Below, one piece after another: positions 1 through 9,768 of a stretch of 39,374 bases of DNA. The notes below the pieces were generated by a model that was not told the origin of the DNA, made no database searches, and saw only the letters and a program-made list of their open reading frames with translations. Positions within the stretch are counted from its first letter, which is position 1. Every line of letters starts with the position of its first letter. Both the position numbers and the translations under genes were made by a program. This DNA is from an uncultured Chelatococcus sp. (GTDB taxonomy: Bacteria > Pseudomonadota > Alphaproteobacteria > Rhizobiales > Beijerinckiaceae): NCBI GenBank assembly GCA_937863995.1, contig CALMIK010000073.1, positions 1 through 39,374 on the forward strand, given 5' to 3'.

Positions 1-565
1 GGCCATGGCAGGCCAGGAAGCTCAGCTCGGCACAGGTCACCGGCGGGTACGGCAGCCGGATGCCTTCCTTGGCCACCGCCTCGTAGACCTGCACGATCTT
101 GCTGAACACCAGGGCACCCTTGGCGCCGGGCCGGCTGAGGTCGCTGGTGTCGGTGCGATGCCCGGTATAGCGCACCGGCTCCGGCGCCGTGGCTTCGAGG
201 AACGTGATGCGATACTCGTCGGGGTGCTCCAGCCCGAAGCGGATATAGGCCTCGCCCATGCGCCGCAGGCGCTGGCCGGCCGGCAGCGGCTCGCGCTCGA
301 TCTCCTCCAGCCGGGCCAGCAGGCGCGCGAAGATGCGATCGCACAACTCGATCAGAATCGCGTCCTTGTCCTTGAAATACAAATACAAAGCCGGCGCCGA
401 CACGCCGACGCGCTCGGCGATGCGCCGGATCGTCGTGGCGCGCACCCCCTCCTCCAGGAACAGCGCCTTGGCGGCAGCCAGGATCTCGTCACGCGGCGTG
501 TAGCCCTCGCCCCGCGCCTTGCGGGAAGGCGTCTTTGTCGCAGCCGCCTTGCTAGAAAAACCCAT
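1..565 (-). CDS. TetR/AcrR family transcriptional regulator (C-terminus cut by window edge)
   Basis: This is a one-component repressor, and 188 codons are visible before the left edge. After a short basic N-terminus, residues about 24-72 form a TetR helix-turn-helix: ILAAAKALFLEEG, then TTIRRIAERVGVSAPALYLY, then FKDKDAI. The ligand domain that follows (LEEIEREPLPAGQRLRRMGEAY region) and the FLACHG segment at the edge resemble the WHG-type TetR C-terminal domain, with Cys in place of the Trp. The start at 565 is supported by AGGGG six bases upstream. A perfect palindrome 49-63 bp upstream of the start is a plausible autoregulatory operator. The ligand and the regulon are not visible. The next gene inward is a decayed pepN, so the gene this regulator controls may lie outside the window or have been lost. 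Confidence 0.9.
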   Translation of the reverse strand, partial: MGFSSKAAATKTPSRKARGEGYTPRDEILAAAKALFLEEGVRATTIRRIAERVGVSAPALYLYFKDKDAILIELCDRIFARLLARLEEIEREPLPAGQRLRRMGEAYIRFGLEHPDEYRITFLEATAPEPVRYTGHRTDTSDLSRPGAKGALVFSKIVQVYEAVAKEGIRLPYPPVTCAELSFLACHG

Positions 566-613
566 TTCGTCCCCTTGACGCCCTCTCGTCCGCTTGTATG
601 TAATCACTGCTAA

Positions 614-628
614 GTTAACACTGTTAAC
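614..628. promoter_or_regulatory. Perfect 15-bp palindrome, candidate TetR operator
   Basis: GTTAACACTGTTAAC consists of two GTTAAC boxes around a 3-bp centre. It lies 49-63 bp upstream of the tetR start, where the -35 region of a minus-strand promoter would fall. Dyads of this size and position are typical TetR operators. The assignment is an inference from position and symmetry. Confidence 0.5.
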
Positions 629-698
629 AACCAGTTCGAGGCGTCGCGTCATTTTACCGCTGGCGGCATGGCTGCGCCATCGGTGAACCGAGGATAGC

Positions 699-2045
699 CT
701 AGTGGTGCATCGGCCGCCGCGTTCTGCTGGTCCGGCTAGGGGGCGAGAACGACCGCGGCTTTCCCGCAGTGCCCGGGATGGGGGGGGCGGTGCGGTCGGG
801 GCGGGCGAAATAGAGACGGATGCCGGGGGGGAAGTTCTGCCCGCCGATGAGGGTTTTCAGCACCCGGATCAGCTCCGCGCCCTTCTCGTAGACGGTGGCG
901 GTGTAGAAGTTGTTGATTTCCTTGTAGGCGCGCGGTCGCACCGGATGGGCGAGGGGGCCTGCGTCCTCGGGAAACTGGGCCGAGCGCAGCAGGCGCACGT
1001 CGCTGATGCGCTTGACCGGGCGCGAGCGGGCATCGGAAGAGAATTCCTGGTCGCGGAAGACGGTGAGCCCTTCCTTGAGGCAGAGCTGGAACCAGTCGCG
1101 GCAGGTGATGCGGTTGCCGGTCCAGTTGTGGAAATACTCGTGCGCGATGATGGCCTCGATGTTGGCGTAGTCGCCATCGGTGGCGGTGTCCTCGCTGGCG
1201 AGCACGTATTTGTCGTTGAAGATGTTGAGGCCCTTGTTCTCCATCGCGCCCATGTTGAAATCCGACACGGCGACGATGTTGAACACGTCGAGATCGTACT
1301 CGCGGCCGAACACTTCCTCATCCCAGCGCATGGAACGCCTCAGCGCGTCCAGCGCGTAGCGGGCGCGCTCGCGCTTGCCGCGCTCGACGTAAACGGCAAT
1401 CGTCGCATCGCGGCCGCTGGCTGTGGTGAACGCTTCCTCGACGTGGTCGAGATCGCCCCCGACGATGGCGAAAAGATAGCTCGGCTTGGGGAAGGGGTCG
1501 TGCCACACGGCAAAGTGGCGCCCATTGGCGAGGGCGCCGGCTTCCAGGCGGTTGCCGTTGCCCAGCAGGAGCGGCGTGGCGGCATCGGCCTCGATGCGCG
1601 TGGTGTAGACGGACAGCACGTCCGGCCGGTCGAGGAAATAGGTGATGCGGCGGAAGCCGTCCGCCTCGCACTGGGTGCAATAGACGCCGTTCGACCGGTA
1701 GAGCCCCATCAGCTTGGTATTGGCGGTCGGATCGACGGCGGTTTCGATGGTGAGGACGAAGGGGCGCTGCGGCGGGCTGGCCACGGTGAGGCCGGCTTCG
1801 TGCGCCGTGTAGGCGCCGGCTGCCAGCGGCGCGCCGTCGATGCTGATCGCGACGAGTTTCAGCTCGTCGCCGTCGAGTGCGAGGGGAGCGCCGGGCTTGC
1901 CTGCCGGATTGGGGCGCAGCGACAGGCGCGAGACGATGCGGGTGTCGGTCGGGTGCAGCCTGATGGTCAGCTCGACGGTGTCGATCAGGTAGTCGGTCGG
2001 CCGGTAGTCTTCGAGGCGGATCGGTTGGGCGTTCTCGGCACGCAT
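699..2045 (-). pseudogene. pepN: Aminopeptidase N, C-terminally truncated
   Basis: This is an M1-family zinc aminopeptidase that would normally have about 870-890 residues; here 448 codons remain. The N-terminal domain (QPIRLEDYRPTDYLIDTV), the substrate-binding GAMEN motif (NMGAMENKGLN), the zinc site HEYFH and the downstream Glu of LKEGLTVF are all intact. Homology stops just after GIRLYFARPDRTA near position 785. The remaining residues are Pro/Ser/Arg-rich and unlike PepN, and no other frame resumes the family sequence. The C-terminal domains III and IV are absent, because tetR follows directly. The start at 2045 (MRAENAQPIRL) matches the usual family start and has GGAG nine bases upstream; a GTG at 2060 is the alternative. 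It is probably a non-functional remnant, since M1 enzymes need the C-terminal domain to close the active site. Confidence 0.8.
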
Positions 2046-2060
2046 GAAATCAGGCTCCAC

Positions 2061-2388
2061 GAAATTCGGCGCGCGCGGGATCTGCTCCCGCGATGGTACA
2101 TATGGTGGCGCGCCGGCCCGCCCATGACAACGACCCCCAGCGGATGGCTGCCATGATGCGAACGGAAGCCCCGCGCGCCGCGTGGCGAAATCGTGCGCAT
2201 CAGATGGTCGAAACTATGGCCGTGTCACTGCAAAGTCATTGCCCGAGGGCGCTGGTGTGCATAAACATCGATGGTGTCCTCGCGAGCGCGGGAACACCTT
2301 TCGGCCGAACGGAATTTTTCGGCCGCCCGGGGCTCGCCGGGGGTGAATCGCAGGGCGTCTTCCGGCTCGCGGGCCGGATGCGGCGCAA
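2061..2388. other. Intergenic region between divergent pepN remnant and asmA-like gene
   Basis: This stretch of about 330 bp lies between two divergent starts. I see no convincing gene: all open frames here are short and rich in Arg/Ser/Pro. It should hold the promoters for both flanking genes, but no clear -35/-10 pair or operator stands out. Confidence 0.5.
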
Positions 2389-5300
2389 GTGTTGGGTCTG
2401 GTCAGGGTGCGCGATCTGTTCAGTATTGTCGCGGTGTTGCTCGTCGCCGTGCTGTGTGCGGCGCTGGCGGTGCCGTATTTCATCGATTGGCAGTCGCGCC
2501 GGACGGAAGTCGAGGCGGCGCTCGGGCAGGCGTTCGGCGTCGAGGTTCATACGCAGGGCGCCATCACCGTTCGGCTGTTGCCGACGCCCCGGCTGGTGCT
2601 GGAACAGATCTCGGTGGGCGGCGAAAAGCCGGTTTTGACGGCTGAGGGGCTCGACGTGGCGCTGGAGGCGCCGCCGCTCATCAGTGGCCGCATCGAGGTG
2701 AACAGCGCCCGGCTCATGCGTCCCACGCTGCGCATCGCCGTCGACGGGAACGGCGCGGTCCGACTGCCCGCCCCGGTGCGGGCGCCGATCCGGGGTATCG
2801 AATCCGCCGGGATCGCTCGTCTCGACATCGAGCAGGGAACCATTCGCGTGGCGGGTGCGGCGGGCGAGCACGTCATCGGGCCGATCGATGCTTCCGCGAG
2901 CGCGCCTTCGCTCGCGGGTCCCTGGCGCATCGAGGGCAGCCAGGGGCGCTACACGTTCAATGCCGGCACCGGCGCTCCCGACGCCGCCGGGCGGCTGCGG
3001 CTGAAGTTGCGCGCGGGCGACAAGGCAATGGGTGCGCAGGCCGAATTCGACGGCCACGTCGAACCGGGCGAGAAGCCTGGCGTCGCCGGCCGGGTCACGC
3101 TGTCGCTGCCGTTGCCGCGAGCCATCGATGAGGACGAGGAGCAGCGCGTCACCGCCACCGCCGATGTGGCCAGCGCCGGGCTGGCGCTGAGCGCGTCCAA
3201 CGTCGAAATCCGTTCCGGCGAGGGCACGGGCGCGCTATTGCTCAATGGCACGGGAAGCGCCGACCTTCGCGCGCTGCTCGGGGGCGGCCTGCCGCGCGCG
3301 GTGCTTGATCTCAACGCTCGGCGGCTGGACATCCGCCCGCTCGCGACGGCGCTGGCGGGTGGAGAGGCCACTGGCGCGGCATCCGCGCGGCGGCTGCTCG
3401 GCGGCCTGCCGCTCGACCTGTCGCTGGCCGTGGGCAGCCTCGCCTATGCCGGGGAGGAGTTCGGCGCGGCGTCCGTGCGGCTGCTCACCGAGCCCGCCGC
3501 GCAGGGCTTCACCGTGTCGATGCCGCGCGCCGAGCTGGCGTTGCCGGGCGGTGGCCGGATCGCGGTCACGGACGGCGCGATCGACGCAGGCCCCCGTGTT
3601 GCCGGTACGGTCGCCTTCGCAGCGGGCGATGCCGGCCGTCTCGCCAACGCCCTGAAGGATGCGGCGGCGCAAGCCGCGAGCATCGATGAGCTCGGCCTGA
3701 TGCTGCGCCTCAGCCAGACCGTGCGCGACTGGCCGGGGCTGGCCGTGCGTGGCCATTTCGAGGCGACGCCCGCCGGCATCGCCGTGCGCGATCTCGATGC
3801 TTCCGCCGCCGACAAGGCTGTGTCGGGCGACCTCAATTACATCCACGCCACCGAGGGCGAAAGGGCGCGCGCCGATGCGCGGCTGGTGCTTCAGGGCCTC
3901 GATCTCGAGGCGCTGCCGCGTCTCGATCCCATGCGGATCGCCGGCAGCGGCGTCGATCTGGACGTGGCGCTGGAGGCGCGGCGGCTGCGTCTCGGCGCCG
4001 CCGCGCCCTCCGAGGGCCGCACGATCGCGGCGCATTTTTCCACCGCTGCCGACGGCATCACCATCACACGGTTCGAGCTGACCGATCCGGGCGGCGCGCG
4101 CGTTTCGGCTTCCGGCCATCTGGGCGACGAGGGCGGGCGCATCGCCGCTGCCATGGAGGCGCGAAACCCCGCCGCGCTGCTGGCGCTTTACCGCTCGCTG
4201 CTGCCGGCATCGCTCGGGGACGCGCTGGCGCGCGCCGCGCCGGCGCTCGGCCCGCTGAAACTCGACGCGTCCGTCGCGCGGCCGGGGGCGGGCAGCCCGC
4301 TGGTCGCGGTGGTGAAGGGCAGCGCGGCGCGCACCCTCATCGACGGGCAGATCGTCAGTGACCCCACGGGCGATGCGGGCGATCGCGCCGTCGTCGATCT
4401 GCGTCTCGCCTCGCCCGATGCCGGCAGCCTGCTGCGCCAGCTCGGGCTCGGCGACGGCGGTTCGAGCGCGGGCGCTACGGCGGCGCCTGCCGAATTCGCG
4501 GTGAATGCGCGCGGCAATACTTTCGCCGCGATGAAGGGACGCGCCAGCCTTTCCACCGCATCGGGACGCGCCGTGCTCGACGGCCAGTGGCGCGGCGACA
4601 GGGACGGCCCCTCTCTGTCCGGCCCGGTCCAGCTTGAAACCCTTGATGCCGGCGCGCTCGCGGCGCAGTTCGGCTGGCCGCTGCCGGCCAACGGCGAGCC
4701 GGTCGCCGCGTCGCTCGCGGGGGCGCTGCAATGGCGGCCCGGCGCGCTCGCCGTCGAGGAACTGACGGGCGTCGTGGCCGGTAATCCGGTCGCCGGCAGG
4801 CTCTCCGCCGGGGAGACGGGCCTGAGCGGCGAGATCGCGCTGGACAGGCTCGCGCTGCCGGATCTGCTGGCGTTCGTGCTCGGTCCCGACGCGCGGCCGC
4901 AGCCGGGGCAGGTATGGTCGTCGCGGCGGCTCGGCGATGCGCCGGCGTTGCCGGAGGGCGCGCTGACGCTCAAGGTGAAGCGGCTTGCCGTCACGCCTGC
5001 GTTGGCGCTGGCCGACGCACCCGTGCGGATCGACATCGCACCGGAAACGCTGACGCTCGCCATCGCCGACGCCGGCCTGGAAGGCGGCGGGCGGGCGCAG
5101 GCAGAGATCGTGCTGCGGCGGCTTGGCGCGCAGGTCAACCTGCGCGGCGGCGTGGCGGTGGACCGGATGCCGCTGTCGACGCTGGCGCGCCAGCCGCTGG
5201 CGGGGGACGCCACGGGCAAGCTGGAATTCGGCGCTTCCGCCGAGAGCGTCGCCGGGCTGGTCGCCAATCTCGCCGGCGGCGGCGAATGGCGCATCGCTCG

Positions 5301-6063
5301 TTCCTCGGTGCCCGGCCTCGATCCGGGCGCGATGACGCGCACGCTCGCCGCGCTCTCCGGCGGCGCGACGGTGGAGGTCGATCCCAAAGAGGTGGCGGCG
5401 CGGCTGGCCGGCGAACTCGACAAGGGCGCGTGGCCCGTCGCGGATCTGGCCGTGCCGCTGACGCTGGCCAGCGGCACGCTCCGGTTCGGTCCGCTCACGC
5501 TCGATTCGGCGCAGGCGCGCGCCGGCGTCAGCGGCGGCTTCGATCTCGCCAAGCTCGCCCTCGACGCCCGCGCCCATCTCGCCGCGACCCAGGTTCCGGA
5601 AGGCTGGAGCGGCGCGCTGCCGCAGGCGGTCGTGGTGTGGCGCGGACCGTTGGACGCGCCTGTGCGGCAGGTGGAAGCCGGCAGCATCGCCAACGGATTG
5701 GCCGCCATCGGCCTCACCCGCGAGCTGGACCGCATCGAGCGGCTGGAGGCGGAGGCGCGCGACCGCATCGAAAAGGCCCGTCGCGAGCGCGAGGAGCGCG
5801 CGCGGCAAGAGGCGGAAAAAGCGCGCCTCGCGGCCGAACAGGAACGCCTCGCGCGCGAAGCTGAAAAACGCGAGGCCGAGAAACGTCACGCATTGGAGCT
5901 GGAAGCGCAGGAGCGCGAGGCACTGGCGAGAGAGGCGGCCAAAGTCCGGCCTGTCCCCGAATCCGCACCTCCGGCGCGGCCCCATCCGGAGCCGCCGGTT
6001 CAACGTCAGCAGCCCGCGCCCGCCGCGCCGCTCGACATTCGGCCCGGCGCGCAGGGCCCGTGA
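2389..6063 (+). CDS. AsmA family envelope protein
   Basis: This is a large inner-membrane-anchored periplasmic protein of 1224 aa from the AsmA/TamB-like superfamily, implicated in outer-membrane lipid homeostasis and transport. Residues about 8-27 form an N-terminal membrane anchor (LFSIVAVLLVAVLCAALAVP). The typical AsmA opening follows: YFIDWQSRRTEVEAALGQAFGV, then RLLPTPRLVLEQISVG. The rest is the repetitive beta-rich, glycine/alanine/leucine-rich body. The last ~110 residues differ: residues about 1112-1186 are a highly charged Glu/Arg/Ala coiled coil, followed by a Pro-rich tail. The start is taken at GTG 2389; TTG 2392 and GTG 2407 are in frame and equally possible because no strong ribosome site is visible. 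The cytochrome c maturation operon starts 60 bp downstream. Confidence 0.85.
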   Translation: MLGLVRVRDLFSIVAVLLVAVLCAALAVPYFIDWQSRRTEVEAALGQAFGVEVHTQGAITVRLLPTPRLVLEQISVGGEKPVLTAEGLDVALEAPPLISGRIEVNSARLMRPTLRIAVDGNGAVRLPAPVRAPIRGIESAGIARLDIEQGTIRVAGAAGEHVIGPIDASASAPSLAGPWRIEGSQGRYTFNAGTGAPDAAGRLRLKLRAGDKAMGAQAEFDGHVEPGEKPGVAGRVTLSLPLPRAIDEDEEQRVTATADVASAGLALSASNVEIRSGEGTGALLLNGTGSADLRALLGGGLPRAVLDLNARRLDIRPLATALAGGEATGAASARRLLGGLPLDLSLAVGSLAYAGEEFGAASVRLLTEPAAQGFTVSMPRAELALPGGGRIAVTDGAIDAGPRVAGTVAFAAGDAGRLANALKDAAAQAASIDELGLMLRLSQTVRDWPGLAVRGHFEATPAGIAVRDLDASAADKAVSGDLNYIHATEGERARADARLVLQGLDLEALPRLDPMRIAGSGVDLDVALEARRLRLGAAAPSEGRTIAAHFSTAADGITITRFELTDPGGARVSASGHLGDEGGRIAAAMEARNPAALLALYRSLLPASLGDALARAAPALGPLKLDASVARPGAGSPLVAVVKGSAARTLIDGQIVSDPTGDAGDRAVVDLRLASPDAGSLLRQLGLGDGGSSAGATAAPAEFAVNARGNTFAAMKGRASLSTASGRAVLDGQWRGDRDGPSLSGPVQLETLDAGALAAQFGWPLPANGEPVAASLAGALQWRPGALAVEELTGVVAGNPVAGRLSAGETGLSGEIALDRLALPDLLAFVLGPDARPQPGQVWSSRRLGDAPALPEGALTLKVKRLAVTPALALADAPVRIDIAPETLTLAIADAGLEGGGRAQAEIVLRRLGAQVNLRGGVAVDRMPLSTLARQPLAGDATGKLEFGASAESVAGLVANLAGGGEWRIARSSVPGLDPGAMTRTLAALSGGATVEVDPKEVAARLAGELDKGAWPVADLAVPLTLASGTLRFGPLTLDSAQARAGVSGGFDLAKLALDARAHLAATQVPEGWSGALPQAVVVWRGPLDAPVRQVEAGSIANGLAAIGLTRELDRIERLEAEARDRIEKARREREERARQEAEKARLAAEQERLAREAEKREAEKRHALELEAQEREALAREAAKVRPVPESAPPARPHPEPPVQRQQPAPAAPLDIRPGAQGP

Positions 6064-6122
6064 CCAAATGTCGCCGCCGACTTTTATCAGCACGCGCGCG
6101 AAGCTGATGATATGAGAGGCGC

Positions 6123-7277
6123 ATGACCATCTGGTTTTTATTTGCTCTAATGACAGGTGCAGCCGTTCTCGCGGTGCTGCTGCCGTTGTCGCGCAAGACG
6201 CGGCCGGCGGCGGGCGTCGTCGATGACGCGGCCTTTTTCCGCGATCAGATCGCCGACATCGATCGCGAGGTGGCGCGTGGGCTCATGCCGGCTGCGGAGG
6301 GCGAGGCCGCCCGCACCGAGGCCAGCCGGCGCCTGTTGCGCGCCGTCGCCGATGAACCCGCTGACGGCGACCAGAAAGGTGAACCGGCGCTGCGCCGCAG
6401 GCGCGCGGCGTCCACCATCGCGATTTCCGCCATTCCGCTCGTCGCGCTCACCCTTTACGGCGCGCTCGGTCGTCCCGATGTGTCCGGCGCCCCGCTGTCG
6501 GCGCGCATGGCGGTGGACGATCCGCGCGCGCTCAACCTTGGCGAGGCGGTGGCGCGGGTGGAAGGGCACCTGGCGCGCCAGCCCGAGGACGGGCGCGGCT
6601 GGGAAGTGCTCGCCCCCATCTACATGCGCGCCGGCCGCTTCAACGATGCGGTGCGCGCCTTCAGCGAGGCCGTGCGGCTGAACGGGGCGACCGGGAACAG
6701 GCTCGCCGATCTCGGCGAGGCCGTGACGATGGCCGGCGACGGTGTGGTCAGCGCCGATGCGCGCTCCGCCTTCGAGCGCGCGCTTGCGCTCGATGCCGAC
6801 AACGTCAAGGCTATCTATTACCTTGCCGTCGCCGCCGATCAGGACGGCGACCGCGCGGGCGCGCTGGCGCGTCTGCGCGAGCTGGTGGACGGCGCGCCGG
6901 TCGATGCGCCCTGGCGGGGCATGGTGACGGCGCGGATCGCGGCGCTCGATGACCCGACGCGTTCCGAGGCGGGGCAGGTCATCGCCGGCCTCGCGCCCGA
7001 GGAGCGCATGCAGGCGATCCGTGGCATGGTGGCCCAGCTCGCCGCCCGTATCGAGGCGGACGGCGCGCCGCTTGACGACTGGCTGCGCCTGATACGATCC
7101 TACACCGTTCTTGGCGACAGCGCCGAGGCGTCGCGGACGCTGGCTGCGGCGCGGTCGCGTTTCGCCGCCGACACGCCCGCCGTGCGCGCCCTTGACGCGC
7201 TGGCGGCCGATTTGCAGATCAAAGAAGAAGCGCCGGCTAAACCGGCCTCACGTCCGGACGGGGAGAGCGGGCAATGA
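6123..7277 (+). CDS. ccmI: Cytochrome c biogenesis protein CcmI (CycH)
   Basis: CcmI is the apocytochrome c chaperone of the System I maturation pathway. It holds the C-terminus of apocytochromes in the periplasm and delivers them to the CcmF/H haem lyase. The 384-aa product has membrane segment 1 at about residues 3-22 and a cytoplasmic loop with a zipper-like region (AAFFRDQIADIDREVARGLM). Membrane segment 2 lies at about 98-115 (STIAISAIPLVALTLYGA). A periplasmic TPR-type domain follows (GWEVLAPIYMRAGRFNDAVRAFSEAVRL, then AFERALALDADNVKAIYYLA). The stop overlaps the ccmE start by four bases (ATGA), consistent with a single operon ccmI-E-F-H, the cycHJKL order of rhizobia. Confidence 0.95.
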   Translation: MTIWFLFALMTGAAVLAVLLPLSRKTRPAAGVVDDAAFFRDQIADIDREVARGLMPAAEGEAARTEASRRLLRAVADEPADGDQKGEPALRRRRAASTIAISAIPLVALTLYGALGRPDVSGAPLSARMAVDDPRALNLGEAVARVEGHLARQPEDGRGWEVLAPIYMRAGRFNDAVRAFSEAVRLNGATGNRLADLGEAVTMAGDGVVSADARSAFERALALDADNVKAIYYLAVAADQDGDRAGALARLRELVDGAPVDAPWRGMVTARIAALDDPTRSEAGQVIAGLAPEERMQAIRGMVAQLAARIEADGAPLDDWLRLIRSYTVLGDSAEASRTLAAARSRFAADTPAVRALDALAADLQIKEEAPAKPASRPDGESGQ

Positions 7278-7753
7278 CGAGAAAGCAGCGCCGTTTGACG
7301 CTGATCGCCGGAGGGCTCGCGGTGCTGGGCACGGCGCTGGGGCTGGTGCTGTTCGCCATGCGCGACACCATCGTGTTCTTTCGCTCGCCGTCCGACATCG
7401 CCGAGATGGGCATCGCGCCGGGCACCCGCATGCGTCTTGGCGGGCTCGTCAAGGAAGGCTCCATCGTCAAGCCCGGCGGGCAGACCGTGCGCTTCGTCGT
7501 CACCGACGGCGGCGGCGAGATCAATGTGAGCTACACCGGCCTGCTGCCGGACCTGTTCCGCGAGGGGCAGGGTGTCGTGACGGAGGGCGTGCTCAACCCG
7601 GATGGCGGCTTCTCTGCCGACAGCGTGCTGGCGCGCCACGACGAAAACTACATGCCGCGCGAGGTTGCGGACGCGCTCAAGGAAAAGGGCCTGTGGCAGC
7701 ACGCGTCCGGTGAGGGTGCGAATGCGCCCGCCGTTCCCGCGCTGACGCAGTGA
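7274..7753 (+). CDS. ccmE: Haem chaperone CcmE (CycJ)
   Basis: CcmE is a periplasmic haem chaperone, anchored in the membrane, that binds haem covalently and hands it to CcmF. It has 159 aa with a single N-terminal membrane anchor at about residues 8-28 after a basic start (MTRKQRRLTLIAGGLAV). An OB-fold domain follows (MRLGGLVKEGSIVK, FVVTDGGGEINVSYTGLLPD). The haem-binding histidine is H122 within the conserved HDENY motif, with Tyr126 as the expected axial ligand. The C-terminal tail after the motif is flexible, as is usual. The gene is translationally coupled to ccmI by ATGA overlap and is followed 13 bp later by ccmF. Confidence 0.97.
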   Translation: MTRKQRRLTLIAGGLAVLGTALGLVLFAMRDTIVFFRSPSDIAEMGIAPGTRMRLGGLVKEGSIVKPGGQTVRFVVTDGGGEINVSYTGLLPDLFREGQGVVTEGVLNPDGGFSADSVLARHDENYMPREVADALKEKGLWQHASGEGANAPAVPALTQ

Positions 7754-7766
7754 GCGGGCACACGTC

Positions 7767-9758
7767 ATGATCGTCGAACTCGGACATTATGCGCTGACCC
7801 TGGCGCTGGGGCTTTCGCTGGTGCAATGGGTGCTGCCCTTCTGGGGGGCGCGGGCCGGCGACAGCGCGCTGATGGCCATGGCGGCGCCGGCGGCGCTTGG
7901 CACGTTCGCGGCCCTTATGACATCGTTCGCGGCGCTCACCTGGGCCTATGTCGTATCCGACTTCTCGGTGCTCAACGTGGTCGAGAACTCGCACTCGATG
8001 AAACCGATGATCTACAAGATCAGCGGCGTGTGGGGCAATCACGAGGGTTCCATGCTGCTGTGGGTGGTCATCCTCACGCTGTTCGGCGCCTTGGTGGCGC
8101 TCTCGCGCACCCTGCCGGAGCGGCTGAAGGCGCTGACGCTCAGCGTGCAGGCATCGGTGACCATCGCCTTCCTGCTGTTCATCCTGCTCACCTCCAACCC
8201 GTTCACGCGGCTCGATCCCGCGCCTTTCGAGGGCCGGGACCTCAACCCGCTGCTGCAGGATATCGGCCTCGCGGTGCATCCGCCGCTGCTTTACCTCGGC
8301 TATGTCGGCTTCTCGATCTCCTTCGCCTTCGCGGTCGCGGCGCTCATCGACGGGCGCATCGACGCCGTGTGGGCGCGCGCCGCGCGGCCGTGGACGCTCA
8401 CCGCGTGGGTGTTCCTGACGCTCGGCATCTCGATGGGCTCGTACTGGGCCTACTACGAACTCGGCTGGGGCGGCTGGTGGTTCTGGGACCCGGTGGAAAA
8501 CGCCTCGTTCATGCCCTGGATCGCGGGCACGGCGCTCATCCATTCCACCGTGGTGATGGAAAAGCGCGACGCGCTCAAGGTGTGGACCATCCTGCTCGCC
8601 ATCGTCACGTTCTCGCTGTCGCTCATCGGCACCTTCCTCGTGCGCTCGGGCGTGCTCACGTCCGTGCATGCCTTCGCGACCGATCCGGAACGCGGCACGT
8701 TCATCCTGCTTATCCTCATCTTCTTCATCGGCGGGTCGCTCGCGCTCTTCGCATGGCGCGCGCCCATGCTGCGGCAGGGGGGCATCTTCGCGCCCGTGTC
8801 GCGCGAGGGCGCGCTGGTGCTCAACAACCTGCTGCTGTCGACCGCCTGCGCGACGGTTTTCATCGGCACGCTCTATCCGCTGGCGCTCGAGGGGCTCACC
8901 GGCGACAAGATCTCCGTGGGGCCGCCATACTTCGAGGCGACCTTCCTGCCGATCATGATGCCGCTGATCTTGTTCATGCCGCTCGGTCAGACCCTGGCAT
9001 GGAAGCGCGGTGACCTGCTCGGCGCGGCGCAGCGGCTCATCTGGGCCTTCGCTGCCGCCCTCGCGCTGTCGCTCGTCGTCGCGGCGGTGACGCGCCGCGG
9101 ACCGGTGCTGGCGCTCGTGGGCGTCGGGCTCGGGTTTTTCGCCCTGGCGGGCTCGCTGTCCGAAATCGTCACGCGCTCGTGGTCGCGGGGGATGCCGCTC
9201 GCCACCGCGTGGCGGCGCGCGCGCGGGCTGCCCCGTTCCGCCTGGGGCACGGCGGTGGCGCACGCGGGCATCGGCGTCATCGTGCTCGGCGTCTCCGCCA
9301 CCGCCTGGGGCGTGGAGACGCTCGCGGTCGTGCGTCCGGGCGAAACCATCGCGGCCGGACCCTACACCCTGCGCCTCGATTCGGTGACGCCGCGCACGCA
9401 GCACACCTACCGGGCCGAGGTGGCGCGCTTCTCGGTGCTGCGCGGCGGCGTTCCCGTGGGCCCTCTGGAGGCGGAGAGGCGCTTCTACGCCACGCGCGGC
9501 ATGGCGACGACGGAAGCGGGCCTGATGACGCGCGGCCTCGGCCAGATCTACGTTGGCCTCGGCGAGCCGGATGCGAGCGGCGGCATCGGCGTGCGGCTCT
9601 ACTGGAAGCCCTATGTGCTGCTGATCTGGATCGGCACGCTGATTACCGCGTTGGGCGGCGGGCTGTCGCTTTTCGACCGGCGGCTGCGCATCGGCGCGCC
9701 TCAAAAGGCGCGCCAGCGGACGAAAGCGCCCGTCGCCGCTGCGCCTGCGGCATCGTGA
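7767..9758 (+). CDS. ccmF: Haem lyase subunit CcmF (CycK)
   Basis: CcmF is a multi-spanning inner-membrane protein that, with CcmH and CcmI, attaches haem to apocytochrome c. At 663 aa it matches the family length. The tryptophan-rich WWD haem-binding domain lies at about residues 233-251 ([19 protein letters not shown]). Conserved periplasmic histidines occur in the [13 protein letters not shown] segment ([12 protein letters not shown]), in [12 protein letters not shown] and in the ALIHS segment. A long periplasmic loop (residues about 500-610) precedes the last membrane helix. The gene sits 13 bp after ccmE and 10 bp before ccmH. Confidence 0.97.
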   Translation: MIVELGHYALTLALGLSLVQWVLPFWGARAGDSALMAMAAPAALGTFAALMTSFAALTWAYVVSDFSVLNVVENSHSMKPMIYKISGVWGNHEGSMLLWVVILTLFGALVALSRTLPERLKALTLSVQASVTIAFLLFILLTSNPFTRLDPAPFEGRDLNPLLQDIGLAVHPPLLYLGYVGFSISFAFAVAALIDGRIDAVWARAARPWTLTAWVFLTLGISMGSYWAYYELGWGGWWFWDPVENASFMPWIAGTALIHSTVVMEKRDALKVWTILLAIVTFSLSLIGTFLVRSGVLTSVHAFATDPERGTFILLILIFFIGGSLALFAWRAPMLRQGGIFAPVSREGALVLNNLLLSTACATVFIGTLYPLALEGLTGDKISVGPPYFEATFLPIMMPLILFMPLGQTLAWKRGDLLGAAQRLIWAFAAALALSLVVAAVTRRGPVLALVGVGLGFFALAGSLSEIVTRSWSRGMPLATAWRRARGLPRSAWGTAVAHAGIGVIVLGVSATAWGVETLAVVRPGETIAAGPYTLRLDSVTPRTQHTYRAEVARFSVLRGGVPVGPLEAERRFYATRGMATTEAGLMTRGLGQIYVGLGEPDASGGIGVRLYWKPYVLLIWIGTLITALGGGLSLFDRRLRIGAPQKARQRTKAPVAAAPAAS

Positions 9759-9768
9759 GGAGCGGGCG

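Noticed and set aside
5..613. Plus-strand open frame of about 200 aa at the left edge
   Set aside because: It is antisense to the TetR gene, whose minus-strand product has clear family motifs. The plus-strand product is Arg/Leu/Ala-rich without family features.
3235..6093. Minus-strand open frame of more than 900 codons opposite the AsmA gene
   Set aside because: It is a GC-rich shadow frame, extremely rich in Arg, Gln and Ala and without any recognisable domain. The plus-strand AsmA reading explains the region.
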